A stretch of DNA of 64,000 bases from RHKX01 sp963823275 (GTDB lineage Bacteria; Actinomycetota; Thermoleophilia; Solirubrobacterales; 70-9). The first letter of the stretch is position 1. Each line of letters starts with the position of its first letter. Below the pieces are notes generated by a model. The model was not told the DNA's origin. It searched no databases and saw only the letters and a list, made by a program, of their open reading frames with translations. The stretch covers positions 310,001 to 374,000 of the forward strand of contig CAWGKW010000001.1 of NCBI GenBank assembly GCA_963823275.1, written 5' to 3'. Positions 62,628-64,000 of this stretch are shown here, one piece after another. The position numbers and the translations under genes were made by a program.

Positions 62628-63808
62628 CGGCCTCGGACACGATCGCGTCGCCCTCCGATCAGATAGAGGGTGTTGAAGCGCTCGCAGAGCTCACCGGCCT
62701 TGGCGTGTCGCATGTAGACGCGATCGCCGACTCGCAGGCGCACCGCCGCCTCTCCGAGCAGCGGGGTCTGGACCTCGCCCGCACCCTCGAATCGATCGAG
62801 GTGAAGGCCGGGGGGGAGCCAGGGCTGAGGTAGCCGATCGGGGCTCGCCGGTCCCGAGGCGACGTAGCCGCCGCCGAGCGCGGTCACGCATCCGGGCGAG
62901 GGCCGGCGGACGATCGGCAGCGCGAACCCGGCGGCCGGGCGCAGCGAGAAGCGGCTGTAGTCGTCGAACAGCGCGGGGGCGTAGAAGCCCGACCCGGCGG
63001 CGAGCTCTGTGACCGCGTCCTCGCCGCTTGTCAGCTCCAGGCTCCCGGTGCCGCCGCCGTTGACGAATCGCGGAGGCGAGACCGCGGCGACCGCGGCGAC
63101 GATCTCGGCGCGACGCTCGCGGATCTCGGCGATCGAGGCGCTCTGCATGCGGCGGATCGCGAGGTTGCGGATCGCGTGGCCCGCAGCGGCGTCACCGACC
63201 CCGGCGATCTGTCCCTCGTAGGCCATCAGGCCGACCAGCTCCAGCCCCGGTCGCGAGGCGATCTCCTCGGCGAACCTGCGGGCCGCGGTCGGGGTCCTGA
63301 TCGGCGAGCGCTTCGGCCCCGCCTGGAAGGCCCCGCGAAGGGCCCGATAGCCGACGTCGATGTCGATCGCGACCGGGATCGGCGTCGGCCCGCCGCCGAC
63401 GCAGCCCTCGATCAGGTCGAGCTGGGCGGCTTCGTCGACCATCAGCACCGGCGCGGCGCTGGGATCGGTGTGGGCGAGCTCGGCGAGGCGGGAGATTGCG
63501 TGCCGATCAACCGACGGGTAGGCGACGAGCAGGTCACGTCGACCGGCCTCCGCGAGCATCAGGGCCTCGGCGACCGTGAAGCAGAGCAGCCCCTGGAAGC
63601 GCTCGTCGCGCTCGTCGATCAGGTCGAGCACCTCGCGACAGCGAACCGACTTGCTCGCCACTCGGATCGGCTTTCCCGCGGCGCGGGCGAGCATCGAGTC
63701 GGCGTTGGCGGCCAGCGCGTCGAGGTCGACGAAGGCGAACGGCGCCTCGATGCCCTCGAAGATCGCCTCGTAGCGATCGTGGAGGGCGGCGTCGCTGGAG
63801 TCGCTCAT
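62593..63808 (-). CDS. PLP fold-type III alanine racemase / D-threonine aldolase-like enzyme, one frameshift near 62665
   Basis: About 405 codons from ATG at 63808. The N-terminal alanine-racemase barrel has APFAFVDLDALAANADSMLA and the PLP Lys in IRVASKSVRCREVLD, with IPVAIDIDVGYRALRG, LVGLMAYEGQIAGVGD and PPRFVNGGGTGSLEL around the phosphate and metal sites. The C-terminal beta-domain (VRLRVGDRVYMRHAKAGELC) matches the DSD1/D-threonine aldolase group. Near 62665 the frame changes; the natural C-terminus is GDAIVSEAATYRGDGFSFL with stop at 62593, overlapping the oxidase gene 3' end by 35 bp. It acts on a D- or beta-hydroxy amino acid; the reaction is not resolved. Confidence 0.78.
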
Positions 63809-63946
63809 CTGCGCGCGAGCCTAGCCGATGGACCCCCGAACCAAGCGGGGACGGAGTCCACGGCGGATCGCGCTGACCGGCGCCCTGCCTCTAATATCGG
63901 CGCCGTTCGCAGGCCGGCTTGACGCCCGCGGCGAATCAATGATCCC

Positions 63947-64000
63947 GGAGAGGTGGCCGAGTGGCTGAAGGCACTCGCCTGCTAAGCGAGTAGGGGGCGC
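63947..64000 (+). tRNA. tRNA-Ser (anticodon GCT), cut by window end
   Basis: GGAGAGGTGGCCGAGTGGCT begins a serine tRNA: acceptor 5' strand, D-arm with GAGTGGCTGAAGGC, anticodon stem-loop CTCGCCTGCTAAGCGAG with anticodon GCT, and the start of the long variable arm at the edge. The 3' half is outside. Confidence 0.92.

Noticed and set aside
1..64000. Mobile element, prophage or CRISPR array
   Set aside because: No transposase, integrase, terminal repeats, att-like duplications, phage structural genes or spaced repeats were seen on either strand.

Overview
The window is a high-GC bacterial chromosome fragment, most likely from an Actinomycetota member of the class Thermoleophilia (Solirubrobacterales-like). 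This assignment is an inference. It rests on the base composition, frequent GTG/TTG starts, TAGGNT-type -10 elements, propionyl-CoA carboxylase and acyl-CoA mutase genes, and AbiEi/DUF559 and collagen-like proteins of a kind I associate with that group. No rRNA, CRISPR array, insertion sequence or prophage is visible. There are two serine tRNAs: Ser-TGA at 60174-60261 (minus) and Ser-GCT cut by the right edge.

Layout. 1-8064 is mostly housekeeping: a truncated siroheme nitrite/sulfite reductase with a palindrome over its promoter, an AbiEi/DUF559 protein, dodecin, an AccE-like small protein, an ornithine-cyclodeaminase-family enzyme, a GT-C-like membrane protein, an alpha/beta hydrolase and propionyl-CoA carboxylase beta. 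About 8.1-58.7 kb is a very large surface-glycan locus in alternating blocks. 8.2-24.4 kb holds glycosyltransferases, methyltransferases, two paralogous PhyH-type dioxygenases, and a Wzt/Wzm ABC exporter. 24.4-35.1 kb (all minus) holds sulfotransferases, a methyltransferase, an acyl-CoA mutase, an acyltransferase, a sugar-phosphate transferase, an ECF sigma factor, a small membrane protein, an O-antigen ligase and a secreted protein. 35.1-48.6 kb (nearly all plus) holds sulfotransferases, a lipoprotein, a Wzx-like flippase, FkbM methyltransferase, glycosyltransferases, a GDP-mannose 3,5-epimerase homologue, a polymerase/ligase, and two secreted carbohydrate-active proteins. 48.5-58.7 kb (minus) holds two more acyltransferases, two GT4 enzymes, UDP-glucuronate decarboxylase, a secreted hydrolase, a GH26-like protein and an SDR. 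58.9-64 kb returns to small conserved proteins, a collagen-like surface protein, a sugar-lactone oxidase and a PLP racemase/aldolase-like enzyme.

How the genes fit together. The locus contains a chain-initiating phosphoglycosyltransferase, nucleotide-sugar enzymes, at least seven glycosyltransferases, and decorating enzymes (O-acyl-, methyl- and sulfo-transferases, dioxygenases). It encodes both an ABC-transporter route (Wzm/Wzt) and a flippase/ligase route. Four sulfotransferase-family genes suggest the product is sulfated. The ECF sigma factor and a 94-residue membrane protein are translationally coupled to the O-antigen ligase, so the locus may control itself.

Caution. Roughly 15 genes that match well-known families are split by single-base frame changes, several at G/C homopolymer runs and with three dense clusters (11.2-12.1, 21.4-21.9 and 41.6-42.5 kb). 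The protein families continue across the breaks, so I read these as assembly or sequencing indels and annotate the loci as single genes, giving the approximate break points.
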